From Cytophagaceae bacterium (GTDB taxonomy: Bacteria; Bacteroidota; Bacteroidia; Cytophagales; JAIYAX01): a stretch of DNA of 32,173 nucleotides. The DNA is taken from the NCBI GenBank assembly GCA_027488815.1, contig JAIYAX010000010.1, positions 1-32,173 on the forward strand. The letters are read 5' to 3'. Below the pieces are notes generated by a model, which was not told where the DNA came from, searched no databases, and saw only the letters and a list, made by a program, of their open reading frames with translations. The position numbers were made by a program, and so were the translations under genes. Shown piece by piece: positions 8,920 to 16,388 of this stretch (the stretch's first letter is position 1; each line of letters starts with the position of its first letter).

Positions 8920-9867
8920 ATGCAAAAACTACTCACCCTGCTTGCATGCCTGTTTCTTGGGCTGGCATGCTACAGCCCGGCTGCATTAGCTCAGGAAACA
9001 GCTCCTGCCGATACCCTCAGCCCCTGGAAGGTGTTTGGCGTTTACTCCCTCAACTTCAACCAAGTCTACCTGAGCAACTGGGTGGCAGGGGGCGAAAGTT
9101 CAGTTTCTGGGAATACATTGTTTAACATCAGTGCCACGTACAAAAAGGACAAAATAAGTTGGGACAACTTCCTTGACCTGGCCTTTGGAGGGCTGGTGCA
9201 GGGTGAACGCACACCGGTGAAGACCGATGATCGAATCGAGTTTGGTTCCAAGTTCGGCTATGAAGCCCGTAAGAGCCTTTACTATTCGGCTATCCTCAAC
9301 TTCAGGACCCAGTTTGCTCCCGGCTTCAAGCTGCCAAACGACTCGGTGGTGATCTCTGAATTTTTAGCCCCTGCCTTTATCAACGTCGGTCTCGGTATGG
9401 ACTACAAGCCCAACGATGATTTTGCGGTGTTTTTTGGACCCCTCTCCACCCGTATCACCATCGTACAAAATCAGACACTGGCTAATGAGGGAGCATTTGG
9501 AGTGGAAAAAGCAGTGCTCGATGCCAATGGTCAGGTGGTTACTCCCGGAGAAAACATACGCTACGAGCTGGGAGCCTTTTTGAAAATGTCGTTTAAACGT
9601 AAGATCATGGAGAATGTGAACTTCCAGACCAAGCTCGACCTGTTCTCCAACTACCTGGATAGCCCGGATGATATCATTGTGAACTGGGAGACGCTTACCG
9701 CATTTAAGGTGAACAAGTACATATCCGCTACGGTAGCCACCAACCTGATTTATGACCACAATATCAACATCCCCATCGATTCCAATAACGATGGGTTTGC
9801 GGAGAAAACCGGCCCCCGGGTACAGTTTAAGCAGGTATTGGCGATCGGCTTGACATATAAGTTTTGA
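8920..9867 (+). CDS. DUF3078 family outer-membrane beta-barrel-like protein
   Basis: 315 aa with signal peptide (~1-25, ending AALAQ) and then alternating aromatic/hydrophobic strands typical of a barrel (FGVYSLNFNQVYLSNWVAGGESS, WDNFLDLAFGG, FGSKFGYEARKSLYYSAILNFRTQ). The C-terminus ends in an aromatic strand VLAIGLTYKF, a common outer-membrane protein ending. The NWVAGGE motif near the N-terminus and the whole layout match DUF3078 proteins, which are common in Bacteroidota and of unknown function. Start chosen at the ATG preceded by AAGGA (8914-8918). It follows mscL in a probable operon. Confidence 0.8.
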   Translation: MQKLLTLLACLFLGLACYSPAALAQETAPADTLSPWKVFGVYSLNFNQVYLSNWVAGGESSVSGNTLFNISATYKKDKISWDNFLDLAFGGLVQGERTPVKTDDRIEFGSKFGYEARKSLYYSAILNFRTQFAPGFKLPNDSVVISEFLAPAFINVGLGMDYKPNDDFAVFFGPLSTRITIVQNQTLANEGAFGVEKAVLDANGQVVTPGENIRYELGAFLKMSFKRKIMENVNFQTKLDLFSNYLDSPDDIIVNWETLTAFKVNKYISATVATNLIYDHNINIPIDSNNDGFAEKTGPRVQFKQVLAIGLTYKF

Positions 9868-9872
9868 TGGCT

Positions 9873-10004
9873 AATCGCCCTCATTTGCAACGAGGGTGTA
9901 CGAGAAGATCATTTTCAAGGATCGATTGATGTCGAGAAATGGGTATATTTACTTAATGGCAAGAGATCATAACCTCACTGTTGGCCTGACTGATCTCAGT
10001 GAGA
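9873..10004 (+). repeat. Direct repeat copy A (~132 bp) upstream of the toxin-antitoxin pair
   Basis: It matches copy B (10708-10839) at a constant offset of 835 bp. The first 103 bp differ at only 3 positions (9882/10717, 9901/10736 and 9911/10746 by eye). The last ~30 bp diverge more. It starts with a REP-like hairpin (CCCTC.TT-TGC-AACGAGGG) that has one mismatch in this copy, and ends with a TCTCA-G-TGAGA palindrome. The start follows the DUF3078 stop by 5 bp, so the hairpin may also act as its transcript end. Confidence 0.85.
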
Positions 10005-10033
10005 CGCATAGACCAGAGGGGGTAATTAGATAA
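9929..10033 (+). pseudogene. Possible truncated ORF in repeat copy A (weak GIY-YIG N-terminus resemblance)
   Basis: ATG-TAA ORF of 34 codons: MSRNGYIYLMARDHNL..VGLTDLSE. The GYIYLM start and a VGLT stretch resemble the first two strands of GIY-YIG nucleases, and the ORF then stops. Between the two repeat copies several changes in this frame are synonymous (GGT/GGC, CTA/CTG, AGC/AGT), which hints at past coding. Very short; could be chance. Confidence 0.25.
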
Positions 10034-10041
10034 ACTTCTAA

Positions 10042-10278
10042 ATGAGTAATATGAGAACAATTCAAATTAAAGTGAGCGAAACTGACTTCCAAAAATATAA
10101 TTTGGGAAATGGTGAAATCAAATTCACTAGTCTGGTAGAGCTGATAAAGCAAGAGTATGCACGTCAGGCATTAATAGAGTGTAATGAAATCGCCAAGAAG
10201 GTTGGGCTTTCTAATTTGTCAATAGATGAAATCAACGCCGAGATAAAAGCGGTGAGAGATGCAAAAACTCATTCTTGA
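10042..10278 (+). CDS. Antitoxin-like protein of a PIN toxin-antitoxin pair
   Basis: 78 aa. The short N-terminal strand (MRTIQIKVSETDFQKYNL) is followed by helices (SLVELIKQEYARQALIECNEIAKKVGL, SIDEINAEIKAVRDAK), the shape of small antitoxins paired with COG1569 PIN proteins. The 3' end overlaps the toxin by 20 nt, a usual sign of translational coupling. ATG at 10042 is used; a second ATG at 10051 (MRTIQ...) could be the true start. The pair is more AT-rich than the flanking core genes and sits between direct repeats, which suggests acquisition. No DNA-binding motif is certain; the call rests mainly on the partner. Confidence 0.7.
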   Translation: MSNMRTIQIKVSETDFQKYNLGNGEIKFTSLVELIKQEYARQALIECNEIAKKVGLSNLSIDEINAEIKAVRDAKTHS

Positions 10279-10681
10279 CACAAACGTCATCGTTTCAGCA
10301 CTTATTTCTGGTTCGATTCCTACCAAAATCTTGTACGAATTGGTACTAACTCAAAAAGTGGAAATTTGTCTTTCGGAAGAGGTTTTTGCTGAATATATTG
10401 AAGTTTTGAACAAAGATAAATTCTCTAAGTTTGCAAACTTTAAAAGCAAGGCAGAAGTAGTATTAAATCGAATAAAAGAAGTGGCTACTTTTTACCAAAC
10501 GAACCGGAAAATAGAAGTTTTGACAGACATAAGTGACAACAAGTTTTTAGAGTTGGCAGCAGTTAGTGCAGCAGACTTTTTGACGACAGGTAACACCCAA
10601 GACTTCACAATAACTGAGTTTGAGTACACAAAAATAGTGACACCAAGACAGTACTGGGATAATTATACTTTGAAAGAATAG
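10259..10681 (+). CDS. PIN-domain toxin (putative ribonuclease)
   Basis: 140 aa, full length for the PIN family often annotated as 'putative toxin-antitoxin system toxin component, PIN family'. The acidic active site is visible: D7 (LILDTNVIVSAL), E45 (EEVFAEY), D93 (ISDNKFLELA) and D115 (TGNTQDF), with D106 in AADFLTT nearby. PIN toxins are Mg-dependent ribonucleases that cut tRNA, rRNA or mRNA and are held in check by the antitoxin encoded just upstream. No truncation or missing acidic residue is seen, so it is likely active. Confidence 0.87.
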   Translation: MQKLILDTNVIVSALISGSIPTKILYELVLTQKVEICLSEEVFAEYIEVLNKDKFSKFANFKSKAEVVLNRIKEVATFYQTNRKIEVLTDISDNKFLELAAVSAADFLTTGNTQDFTITEFEYTKIVTPRQYWDNYTLKE

Positions 10682-10707
10682 CAATCTAGGTCGAGCCTTA
10701 CTTGCCC

Positions 10708-10839
10708 AATCGCCCTCGTTTGCAACGAGGGTGTAAGAGAAGATCGTTTTCAAGGATCGATTGATGTCGAGAAATGGGTATATTTACTTAATGGCAAGAG
10801 ATCATAACCTATTAGCTGGTCTAACTGGTCTCAGCGAGA
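10708..10839 (+). repeat. Direct repeat copy B (~132 bp) downstream of the toxin-antitoxin pair
   Basis: Same unit and orientation as copy A. Its REP-like hairpin is perfect: CCCTCGTT-TGC-AACGAGGG (10713-10731). With copy A it brackets the toxin-antitoxin genes, giving an 835-bp repeat-plus-cargo unit. Confidence 0.85.
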
Positions 10840-10856
10840 TTCTAAAGTGCTATTGA
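10764..10856 (+). pseudogene. Possible truncated ORF in repeat copy B (weak GIY-YIG N-terminus resemblance)
   Basis: 30 codons, MSRNGYIYLMARDHNLLAGLTGLSE, then stop. Same comments as for copy A; both copies break off at about the same place. Confidence 0.25.
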
Positions 10857-10912
10857 TTATTGTAGTTTCAAAGGGCTAGTGTATATTTGCTTACTATGAA
10901 AACAGAACATGC

Positions 10913-10961
10913 ATTCGCTGCAAGCGAATTTCTCGGTCTCCCTCGTTGCAAACGAGGGAGA
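10913..10961. repeat. Two neighbouring REP-like palindromes with GCA loops
   Basis: ATTCGCT-GCA-AGCGAAT (10913-10929) and TCTCCCTCGTT-GCA-AACGAGGGAGA (10937-10961; 11-bp perfect stem). The second shares its stem core with the hairpins of the direct repeats. Its loop reads GCA where they have TGC, so it lies in the opposite orientation. It is 36 bp past the end of the patatin gene and may stop that leftward transcript. The rest of 10857-10996 shows nothing else. Confidence 0.7.
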
Positions 10962-10996
10962 ATGGGATTAATACCCTAAATCATTTAAACTTCAGA

Positions 10997-12223
10997 CTAG
11001 AACCAGTTGATAGCTGCCTTGCTGAATCTACCATGACCTATAACACAACTCATGTCACCATCTGTTCGAATGGGTTGATTTGGCACATCATCGTTAAGCC
11101 ATAACTCTCCTAGTTTATGAATTAATTCTACTTCATCTTCTTTAATTGCATCCATGTCAAGTTTTACCAGAGCTTCAAACATTTTGGAATTAAGACCGGT
11201 TGGCAAGACCCATCTGTTGTTTACTAAAACAGGTTGAATCAATGGGCTTATCCGAATATAATTATTTGAATTTTGAGGCAAGGTAGGGTTCAAAATGGAG
11301 TAACAGATGAAATTTGCAGCATCAGGCGGATCACTTAGAATACTCCCAACCATTTTCTTGATATCTGTGGCTGGGCCTGGTTTTTGGTAGGGCTCAAACA
11401 GATATTCTTCTCCAGGATACCCTTTAAAATGGGTGTATGAAAGAGGCAAATAGACAGACCCAGTCCCTATGGATCTAATTTCAATTTCTTCAGGCTTTTT
11501 TCCGTTGACAAGTGCCTCTATTAACCCGGCATGCGCTGGATTGTTGTAGCCTCCCACTGCTCCATCCCAGTACCTATGTTTTACATCCGGTCGGTTTACA
11601 TAACTAAACTCTGCTGGAAGGTCAAAATAATTAATCGGTGCATTTGAGGCAGCATGAATTGCCTGGGTGATGTAGACCTCTTTTGGGTTTGTGATGTAAC
11701 CTGGGTTTTGCCCTTTTTTAATGTTTCCTACAATGCCTTTGCTGGTTTGATCAGAACGCATAAAAGTTGCTCTTTGCCTATCAAAGTCAAAGGTTGAGAT
11801 CAGGAAATGTGGTTTCCTTCCACCAATCCTATCTGGTAATTGGCTCATAGGTATTACCGAGACTTGAGGTAGTAGTTTCGCTAAATTCTCCCCCTTTTTC
11901 TTTGTAGAGTATTTTGGGCCAATCCCCATAAATCTAAGAATACTGTAAACGGGGTCTCTCTCCCATACTTTAAGTTTATAAAACACATTTAGTCTATCCG
12001 TTTCATTCATGAACATATTTAAGATATCGTTCAGTGGCTTTCCTTCAGCCATAGCTGCTGCTACTAAACTTCCTCCTGAATTGGCCACTATCAGATCAAA
12101 GTCATTTAGAACTTCATAAGAATGTCTGTTGAGCCCATACATCTTTTGCAAAGCCATGACCTGAAGCAAAGCCCAGCTACCTCCACCGTCTAATGAAAGT
12201 ATGCGGTATTTTTGGTTATCCAT
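10997..12223 (-). CDS. Patatin-like phospholipase
   Basis: 408 aa, no signal peptide. Patatin motifs: glycine-rich oxyanion loop LSLDGGGSWALL (9-20), nucleophile S49 in FDLIVANSGGSL (the first Gly of the usual GxSxG is Ala47), and D220 of the DGA motif (YWDGAVGGYNNPA) for the Ser-Asp dyad. Patatins hydrolyse acyl esters of phospholipids or neutral lipids. Second gene of a leftward pair: only 11 nt separate it from the upstream M19-like dipeptidase gene. Its substrate cannot be told from sequence. Patatin-family enzymes also act as effectors in immune systems, but no nucleotide cyclase or sensor gene is beside it, so I do not claim that. Confidence 0.88.
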   Translation of the reverse strand: MDNQKYRILSLDGGGSWALLQVMALQKMYGLNRHSYEVLNDFDLIVANSGGSLVAAAMAEGKPLNDILNMFMNETDRLNVFYKLKVWERDPVYSILRFMGIGPKYSTKKKGENLAKLLPQVSVIPMSQLPDRIGGRKPHFLISTFDFDRQRATFMRSDQTSKGIVGNIKKGQNPGYITNPKEVYITQAIHAASNAPINYFDLPAEFSYVNRPDVKHRYWDGAVGGYNNPAHAGLIEALVNGKKPEEIEIRSIGTGSVYLPLSYTHFKGYPGEEYLFEPYQKPGPATDIKKMVGSILSDPPDAANFICYSILNPTLPQNSNNYIRISPLIQPVLVNNRWVLPTGLNSKMFEALVKLDMDAIKEDEVELIHKLGELWLNDDVPNQPIRTDGDMSCVIGHGRFSKAAINWF

Positions 12224-12234
12224 TGTTTATTCTG

Positions 12235-13668
12235 TTAAAAATGTTTAATTATAAAATCTTTAGCATTTGAGAAAAAGACTTTTTCTACAATCTGTTGAGC
12301 ATTTAGACCATATTGACTACCTAATTTCTGGCCTGGACCTTTGAGATATTGATCGAGCAGTATCGTAATGCTGCCAGCCATGTCAGGAAACGTTCTTGCA
12401 ACCCTGTATTGATTGAGTGGGTTTATAATACCATCATAGTCACTACCGATTGCCAGACAGTCCCAAGCAGGTAAGTTGTTTTGCTGACAAACCAGTGCTA
12501 CGTGTAGCATGTTTTCAAACACAGGCTCTGCCCAAAGCAATTGTTTAGCCGCTTTGTTTTTAAAAACACTGCCAATTGTTCTTCCCAGCCGGCTTTTAAA
12601 TCCGGGCTCATTCATGCCCATGATCCTTTGGTCATATTCGAGACCGATCAGCCCTCCTGATTTAGCGATGGAGATGATATCCCCGTTTGTAAGGTTGATA
12701 TCTTTGTTGTAAAAATGAAAACGGTTTGAGTTCTCACCCATTACCCCTCCATGACTAAAAATAATAGGCACTTGATTATTGTATTCCTCGGCCATCATTT
12801 GATAAAACTCCAAACGAGCTCCCAAACTCATGTGCTTTACATCGATCAGTATCCTGTTGTTTTGATCATTGTCAAGTAGTTTGCGAATAAGGTCTTTGCC
12901 AATGGTAGTGATTTGTCCAGGTCCTTGACTAGGATGTAAGTTGTTTAAACAGTAGCTCTGGTCTAAAAATTTTGCAACCGGACCATCAAAACTTTCAGCA
13001 TGAGAGCAAACTCCGTTATAAAAGTGGTGAGCTAAAGTAATGAAGAATGGCCTATGTTGCCAGTTTTTAACCTGATCGACCAGTTGAAGTATTTGCTGTT
13101 TATTGTTGGGATTTAAGGGCTGGTTGCCATGGGTAAATACGTGGGCTCCTTCAATGCTGTTGATCAATAGAATGGTACCTTTTTCTTCCGAATTTTTAAG
13201 CAAGTTATCCAAGTGCTGCCCGTTCTCAACAAGTATATATTTCCCAGGTAGTTGCGGATTGCTCACTCCATTTAACAACTTTAAATAAGCATATTCATCC
13301 TCAAGGTCTTTGTAATAATCAAATACTGGCGATGCAAGTGTGTTGATTCTATTCTCACCGAAAGCAGCTATCAAATTGACAAGTTCCTCTGAGTTATTTA
13401 AATGTTGTAGCTTGTTTTTAACAAAGCCTACTTCCTGAGGGTATAGGCTAACAACTGCTAGCTTTACATTGCCATCTTTTAAATCTTTTAGACTGGATTG
13501 TGGGTATGGGACAAAGCCCAAAACACTTTCAATTAGTCGATTGAAATCTGTGATATGTTTTTGATACCAGAGTGATGTTTCACTTGTGGAGTCTGCTGGT
13601 TTGCGAGGTTTACCATACGACTTGCCATAAGGCTTTAGGGTAGGGTGAATGTGTAGGTCAAGGTACAT
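12235..13668 (-). CDS. M19 (membrane dipeptidase)-like metallohydrolase
   Basis: 477 aa, no signal peptide. Metal-binding positions of the M19/amidohydrolase barrel are present in order: H6-x-H8 (LDLHIHP), E173 (SIEGAH), H214/H215 (TLAHHFYN), H279 (DVKHMS), H306 (FSHGG) and D410/D412 (IGSDYDG). M19 enzymes cleave dipeptides, including D-amino-acid-containing ones, with two Zn ions. The protein is larger than many bacterial M19 enzymes (~350-400 aa), with extra length in the first 160 residues. It is first in the operon with the patatin. A possible weak copy of the toxin-locus operator lies upstream (13721-13736). Confidence 0.75.
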   Translation of the reverse strand: MYLDLHIHPTLKPYGKSYGKPRKPADSTSETSLWYQKHITDFNRLIESVLGFVPYPQSSLKDLKDGNVKLAVVSLYPQEVGFVKNKLQHLNNSEELVNLIAAFGENRINTLASPVFDYYKDLEDEYAYLKLLNGVSNPQLPGKYILVENGQHLDNLLKNSEEKGTILLINSIEGAHVFTHGNQPLNPNNKQQILQLVDQVKNWQHRPFFITLAHHFYNGVCSHAESFDGPVAKFLDQSYCLNNLHPSQGPGQITTIGKDLIRKLLDNDQNNRILIDVKHMSLGARLEFYQMMAEEYNNQVPIIFSHGGVMGENSNRFHFYNKDINLTNGDIISIAKSGGLIGLEYDQRIMGMNEPGFKSRLGRTIGSVFKNKAAKQLLWAEPVFENMLHVALVCQQNNLPAWDCLAIGSDYDGIINPLNQYRVARTFPDMAGSITILLDQYLKGPGQKLGSQYGLNAQQIVEKVFFSNAKDFIIKHF

Positions 13669-13689
13669 ACTTTTTAAACTTATATGGTT

Positions 13690-13736
13690 TAAAGATACAG
13701 GAATTAGAGTAAATTATCAACAAGTATTTATTGCTA
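13690..13736 (-). promoter_or_regulatory. Candidate promoter of the dipeptidase-patatin operon with a degenerate operator
   Basis: On the minus strand, TATCTTTA (13697-13690; one mismatch to TAnnTTTG) lies 21 nt before the ATG. Then, 23 nt further upstream, ATAAATACTTG (13731-13721) resembles the proximal half of the 16-bp palindrome found at the toxin locus (10 of 16 positions over 13721-13736). Spacing matches the other two promoters. The region is AT-rich, so chance is a real alternative. The remainder of 13669-13882 shows nothing clear. Confidence 0.25.
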
Positions 13737-13882
13737 CTACGTTTGTTTAGAATTATAAGCTATTTTTGATGAATGATTGAGTTCAACCTTTGTCCATGAT
13801 TGTAAATCATGGCGGGTTGTTTGTTTGACAGTTTCAAGAAGTTGTACAGTCTGGTGCATTTTAACCCCACTATTCTATTTGT

Positions 13883-14558
13883 ATGAAGATTTATTTTGTT
13901 CACATCAATGACGTTCAATCCGGTCCTTTCAATAAAGAAGAACTTAAGGAGCTGGGTATAACAAAAGAAACAATGGTTTGGTATGAGGGGATTGAGTTCT
14001 GGGTTTGTGCTGGAGAAATCGCTGAATTGACTGATGTATTAAAAGTCATTCCGCCACCACTTATTAGCTCTGTAAATCATTCAAAATTAGTTGAGCAGAA
14101 TGTTTCAAAAGCAGAGCCTGAACAAAAAGACCTTACTAGTGAGACAAAAAAGAACGCATCAAATTCCAGCAAGTCGTACTTGACTGGAGCAATTGCTTTG
14201 GTTTTACTCATTGGATTTTTCGTATTCATTTACGTTGATCAAAAGTCAAAACAGGAGGAGTTACAGTATCAGCTTGAGCTTCAAAACGCTAAACTATTGG
14301 AGCAAGAGCGTATTGAGGAAGAAAGAAAAGCAGAAGAACTTAGGGCTCAGCGAGCAGCAAAACTTTCAGCATTAAGAACTGAGTATGATCAAGCTTTGAC
14401 CAATTTAAGAGCAGCTAAGATGAAAATGGATGAAATAAATGAATTCAGGCTTTTACGTACCTGATGAAAAGGAACAACAAGTAAGAGACCAACTTGAAGT
14501 CATTCGCTATTGGGAAAACGAAGAGGATCGTCTGCGCAAAGTGATTGAAAGCTTTTAA
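13883..14558 (+). CDS. GYF_2-domain single-pass membrane protein, apparent +1 frameshift near the 3' end
   Basis: The first frame gives 193 aa ending at the TGA of 14462-14464. An N-terminal GYF_2/DUF4339-like domain (1-50, IYFVHINDVQSGPFNKEELKELGI, MVWYEGIEFW) is followed by a polar linker, one TM helix (~99-118) and a charged coiled coil (120-182, EQERIEEERKAEELRAQ). Right after ...NEFRLLRT the frame meets TGA. Skipping one base there continues in frame as DEKEQQVRDQLEVIRYWENE... to TAA at 14556-14558, which extends the coiled coil by about 31 residues. The extension reads naturally, so the sequence holds either a real or sequencing frameshift, or a recoding site of ACC-TGA-T form. Function unknown; GYF_2 domains are thought to bind peptides or proteins. 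It converges on the lysis-like operon. Confidence 0.7.
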
Positions 14559-14581
14559 CCTCTTAAATAATAATCGTTCAG

Positions 14582-14599
14582 TTGTCAGTTTAATGACAA
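14582..14599. repeat. Short inverted repeat between convergent genes
   Basis: TTGTCA-GTTTAA-TGACAA lies between the GYF_2 gene end and the exported coiled-coil gene end. There is no T tract on either side, so terminator function is doubtful. Confidence 0.3.
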
Positions 14600-14635
14600 G
14601 TCAATGTTAGAAGCAAGCGAATGATCAATTCGATG

Positions 14636-15175
14636 CTATTGAGCAATCACCAGTGCTGTAAGAATACCCACAAGAAGTCCACCTCCTCCATATATTATTT
14701 TTGACCTATTGCTGTTTTTTTTGTCTTGAATTAGGGTTTGCCTTAATTGATTGACAATTTGATTTGTCCTGTCAAGGCTTTCGTTGGCATGCCCAAGAGA
14801 AACTTTTATGCTATCATTTGCGGCAGTACTAGAGGTTAAAAATTGGTTTGATTTATCATATAGGTTTGAAAATTCATTTCGGAGTAACTGATATTCATTA
14901 TTTTGCTCTTCAATCCTTCTTTCGTACAAGATTCGCCCCTTCTCATAAGCATCCGCTAATCGTCTCACATCGTTGTTTCTGGCGGCTTCATATAAATTAT
15001 GGTAAACTTGAAACGTATGTTTTCCCATGTAGTAGATGGTGTCACATTTTCCTATTAAGGTATCGGAAAGTTTTAGTCGTTTTACAGCAAACGTAGTTGG
15101 ATTGCATAGATCCTGAGCAGACGCTGAATAGCTAAATGCGAAAAGAAGCAATCCTAAGCATACTATTATCTTCAT
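14636..15175 (-). CDS. Exported coiled-coil protein with C-terminal TM segment (spanin-like candidate)
   Basis: 179 aa. Signal peptide 1-20 (MKIIVCLGLLLFAF SYSASA, cut before Q21; no lipobox, first Cys at 24). Mostly helical, charged middle (60-155), then a Gly-rich hydrophobic end (159-178, IIYGGGGLLVGILTALVIA). The start overlaps the upstream gene by 4 nt (ATGA), so the pair is translationally coupled, like many spanin pairs. An N-terminal export signal plus C-terminal TM with a helical span between recalls unimolecular spanins, but these have a lipid anchor, which is missing here. No family recognised; the spanin idea is inference from layout and context. Confidence 0.72.
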   Translation of the reverse strand: MKIIVCLGLLLFAFSYSASAQDLCNPTTFAVKRLKLSDTLIGKCDTIYYMGKHTFQVYHNLYEAARNNDVRRLADAYEKGRILYERRIEEQNNEYQLLRNEFSNLYDKSNQFLTSSTAANDSIKVSLGHANESLDRTNQIVNQLRQTLIQDKKNSNRSKIIYGGGGLLVGILTALVIAQ

Positions 15176-15552
15176 GGTAAAATCGTGATAGAAGGTAGGT
15201 TTGTACGTAAGGAGTCTATTTGGTTTTCAAGGGAATCGATTTCTCTTGACAATTGAGATCGTTCACTACGGTATCTTTGGTCTGACAGACGTCTTGATGC
15301 ATCCAGTGTCTGCACAGTCACATTAATATTGGCCAGAAAGAGTGAATAATTGGCTAATATCTTTGAAAGTGTATCCGAATGTCTGTTGGCGTCTTCAACG
15401 TAATGCTTAGTGATCAATACTTGTTTTTTCAGGCTATCAATTTCTGTAAGTGCCTTTCCAATCTTATTGTTTGTCAGGAAGAAGCCTTGTACCATGTTTA
15501 AAATGATCAGAATGATGACAAGGTAAATCAAGAGCTTAGGAACATTATTCAT
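15172..15552 (-). CDS. Small N-terminal TM / coiled-coil protein (inner-membrane spanin-like candidate)
   Basis: 126 aa. Short N-tail, one TM helix (~6-26, LLIYLVIILIILNMVQGFFL), then a long amphipathic coiled coil reaching into the periplasm (30-117, EIDSLKKQVL, SQLSREIDSLENQIDSLRTN) and a short end PSITILP. Size and layout match Rz-type inner-membrane spanins, though sequence alone does not prove the family. It starts 2 nt after the amidase stop and overlaps the next gene by 4 nt. Confidence 0.72.
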   Translation of the reverse strand: MNNVPKLLIYLVIILIILNMVQGFFLTNNKIGKALTEIDSLKKQVLITKHYVEDANRHSDTLSKILANYSLFLANINVTVQTLDASRRLSDQRYRSERSQLSREIDSLENQIDSLRTNLPSITILP

Positions 15553-15554
15553 GG

Positions 15555-16388
15555 CTATAGCGGTTTAACAAATTTCTTATTTACCCATCCTTCTAATTCA
15601 ACTTTTACCCGATACCAATCTCCTTGTTCGGATATGATTTTAACCAAAGTCCCATTTTTTAAAGGTTTGGCTACCATTTCTGATGAGGTACTTGGCTGGT
15701 CTCTGAAGTTAAGTAAACTGCCCATTGTAATCCCTTCTTTGGCCAACTCCACTACATCAGGTTTGCCATCATTGTCCCGATCATTATTTAAAATACGATT
15801 TCTCAATTTATCCAATGGGAAAGCCGGTCCTGGGTCTACCTTCCGACCTGGGGATATTTCTTCATGACCAAGAATGTATTTGAGCTTGTAGGTAGAAACC
15901 AATAGTTCACACAATGCTTCCACGACAAGGATTTGAGCTTCGGTATATTCATGCCAGTATCTTGCAACCTGTTCATTTCTGTGGACTGCAAAAACCACAT
16001 CTTCCTCCTTATATGGCCTTTTAAACCAACTCAAGTAGGTCGTTCCATGTTTTTCAAGCAAGCCGGCATTATCTATTTCGATCCCTATGGAGAATTGGTT
16101 CATACCAATTCTCCCTTGATGCTCGCTTTTGCCAGCATGCCAGGATACTGTATCAAAAGGAACCAACTGGATAACCTCACCACTCCTCGAAACCACCAGA
16201 TGAGCTGATGCTTTTGAATTTGGGTCACAAAGAGTTCGAACGGATGACTCGGCACTTGACCCTGCTGTATAATGTATGACAAGACTATCCAGACTTCCAG
16301 CCTTGAATTTACTGCCTACGTTAGGAGATGCCTTGAATGAAGTACCTTCTCCGGAGAGCAGATGGTTTTGTATGATCATTGAGCTCAT
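15555..16388 (-). CDS. N-acetylmuramoyl-L-alanine amidase (Amidase_2) with C-terminal bacterial SH3 domain, endolysin-like
   Basis: 277 aa. The Amidase_2/PGRP fold spans ~30-200: Zn ligands H39 (LVIHYTAGSS), H175 (ILGHEEISPGRK) and D185 (KVDPGPAFP), with the SWHAGKS loop at 82-88. A short DRDNDGKPD segment (203-211), like a Ca-binding loop, links to an SH3 domain (~220-277, GSLLNFRDQPS, GDWYRVKVELEGWVNKKFV). Such enzymes cut the bond between muramic acid and L-Ala of the stem peptide. There is no signal peptide, so export needs a holin-like route or lysis, as for phage endolysins. AmpD-type recycling enzymes share the fold but normally lack SH3. The start overlaps the membrane-protein stop by 1 nt (TAATG). 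Confidence 0.9.
   Translation of the reverse strand: MSSMIIQNHLLSGEGTSFKASPNVGSKFKAGSLDSLVIHYTAGSSAESSVRTLCDPNSKASAHLVVSRSGEVIQLVPFDTVSWHAGKSEHQGRIGMNQFSIGIEIDNAGLLEKHGTTYLSWFKRPYKEEDVVFAVHRNEQVARYWHEYTEAQILVVEALCELLVSTYKLKYILGHEEISPGRKVDPGPAFPLDKLRNRILNNDRDNDGKPDVVELAKEGITMGSLLNFRDQPSTSSEMVAKPLKNGTLVKIISEQGDWYRVKVELEGWVNKKFVKPL

Noticed and set aside
10713..10961. CRISPR array
   Set aside because: The repeated palindromes are few, in both orientations and without regular spacers; no cas genes are near.
10997..12223. CBASS-type defence system with patatin effector
   Set aside because: No CD-NTase, E1/E2/JAB or sensor gene adjoins it; the partner is a dipeptidase.
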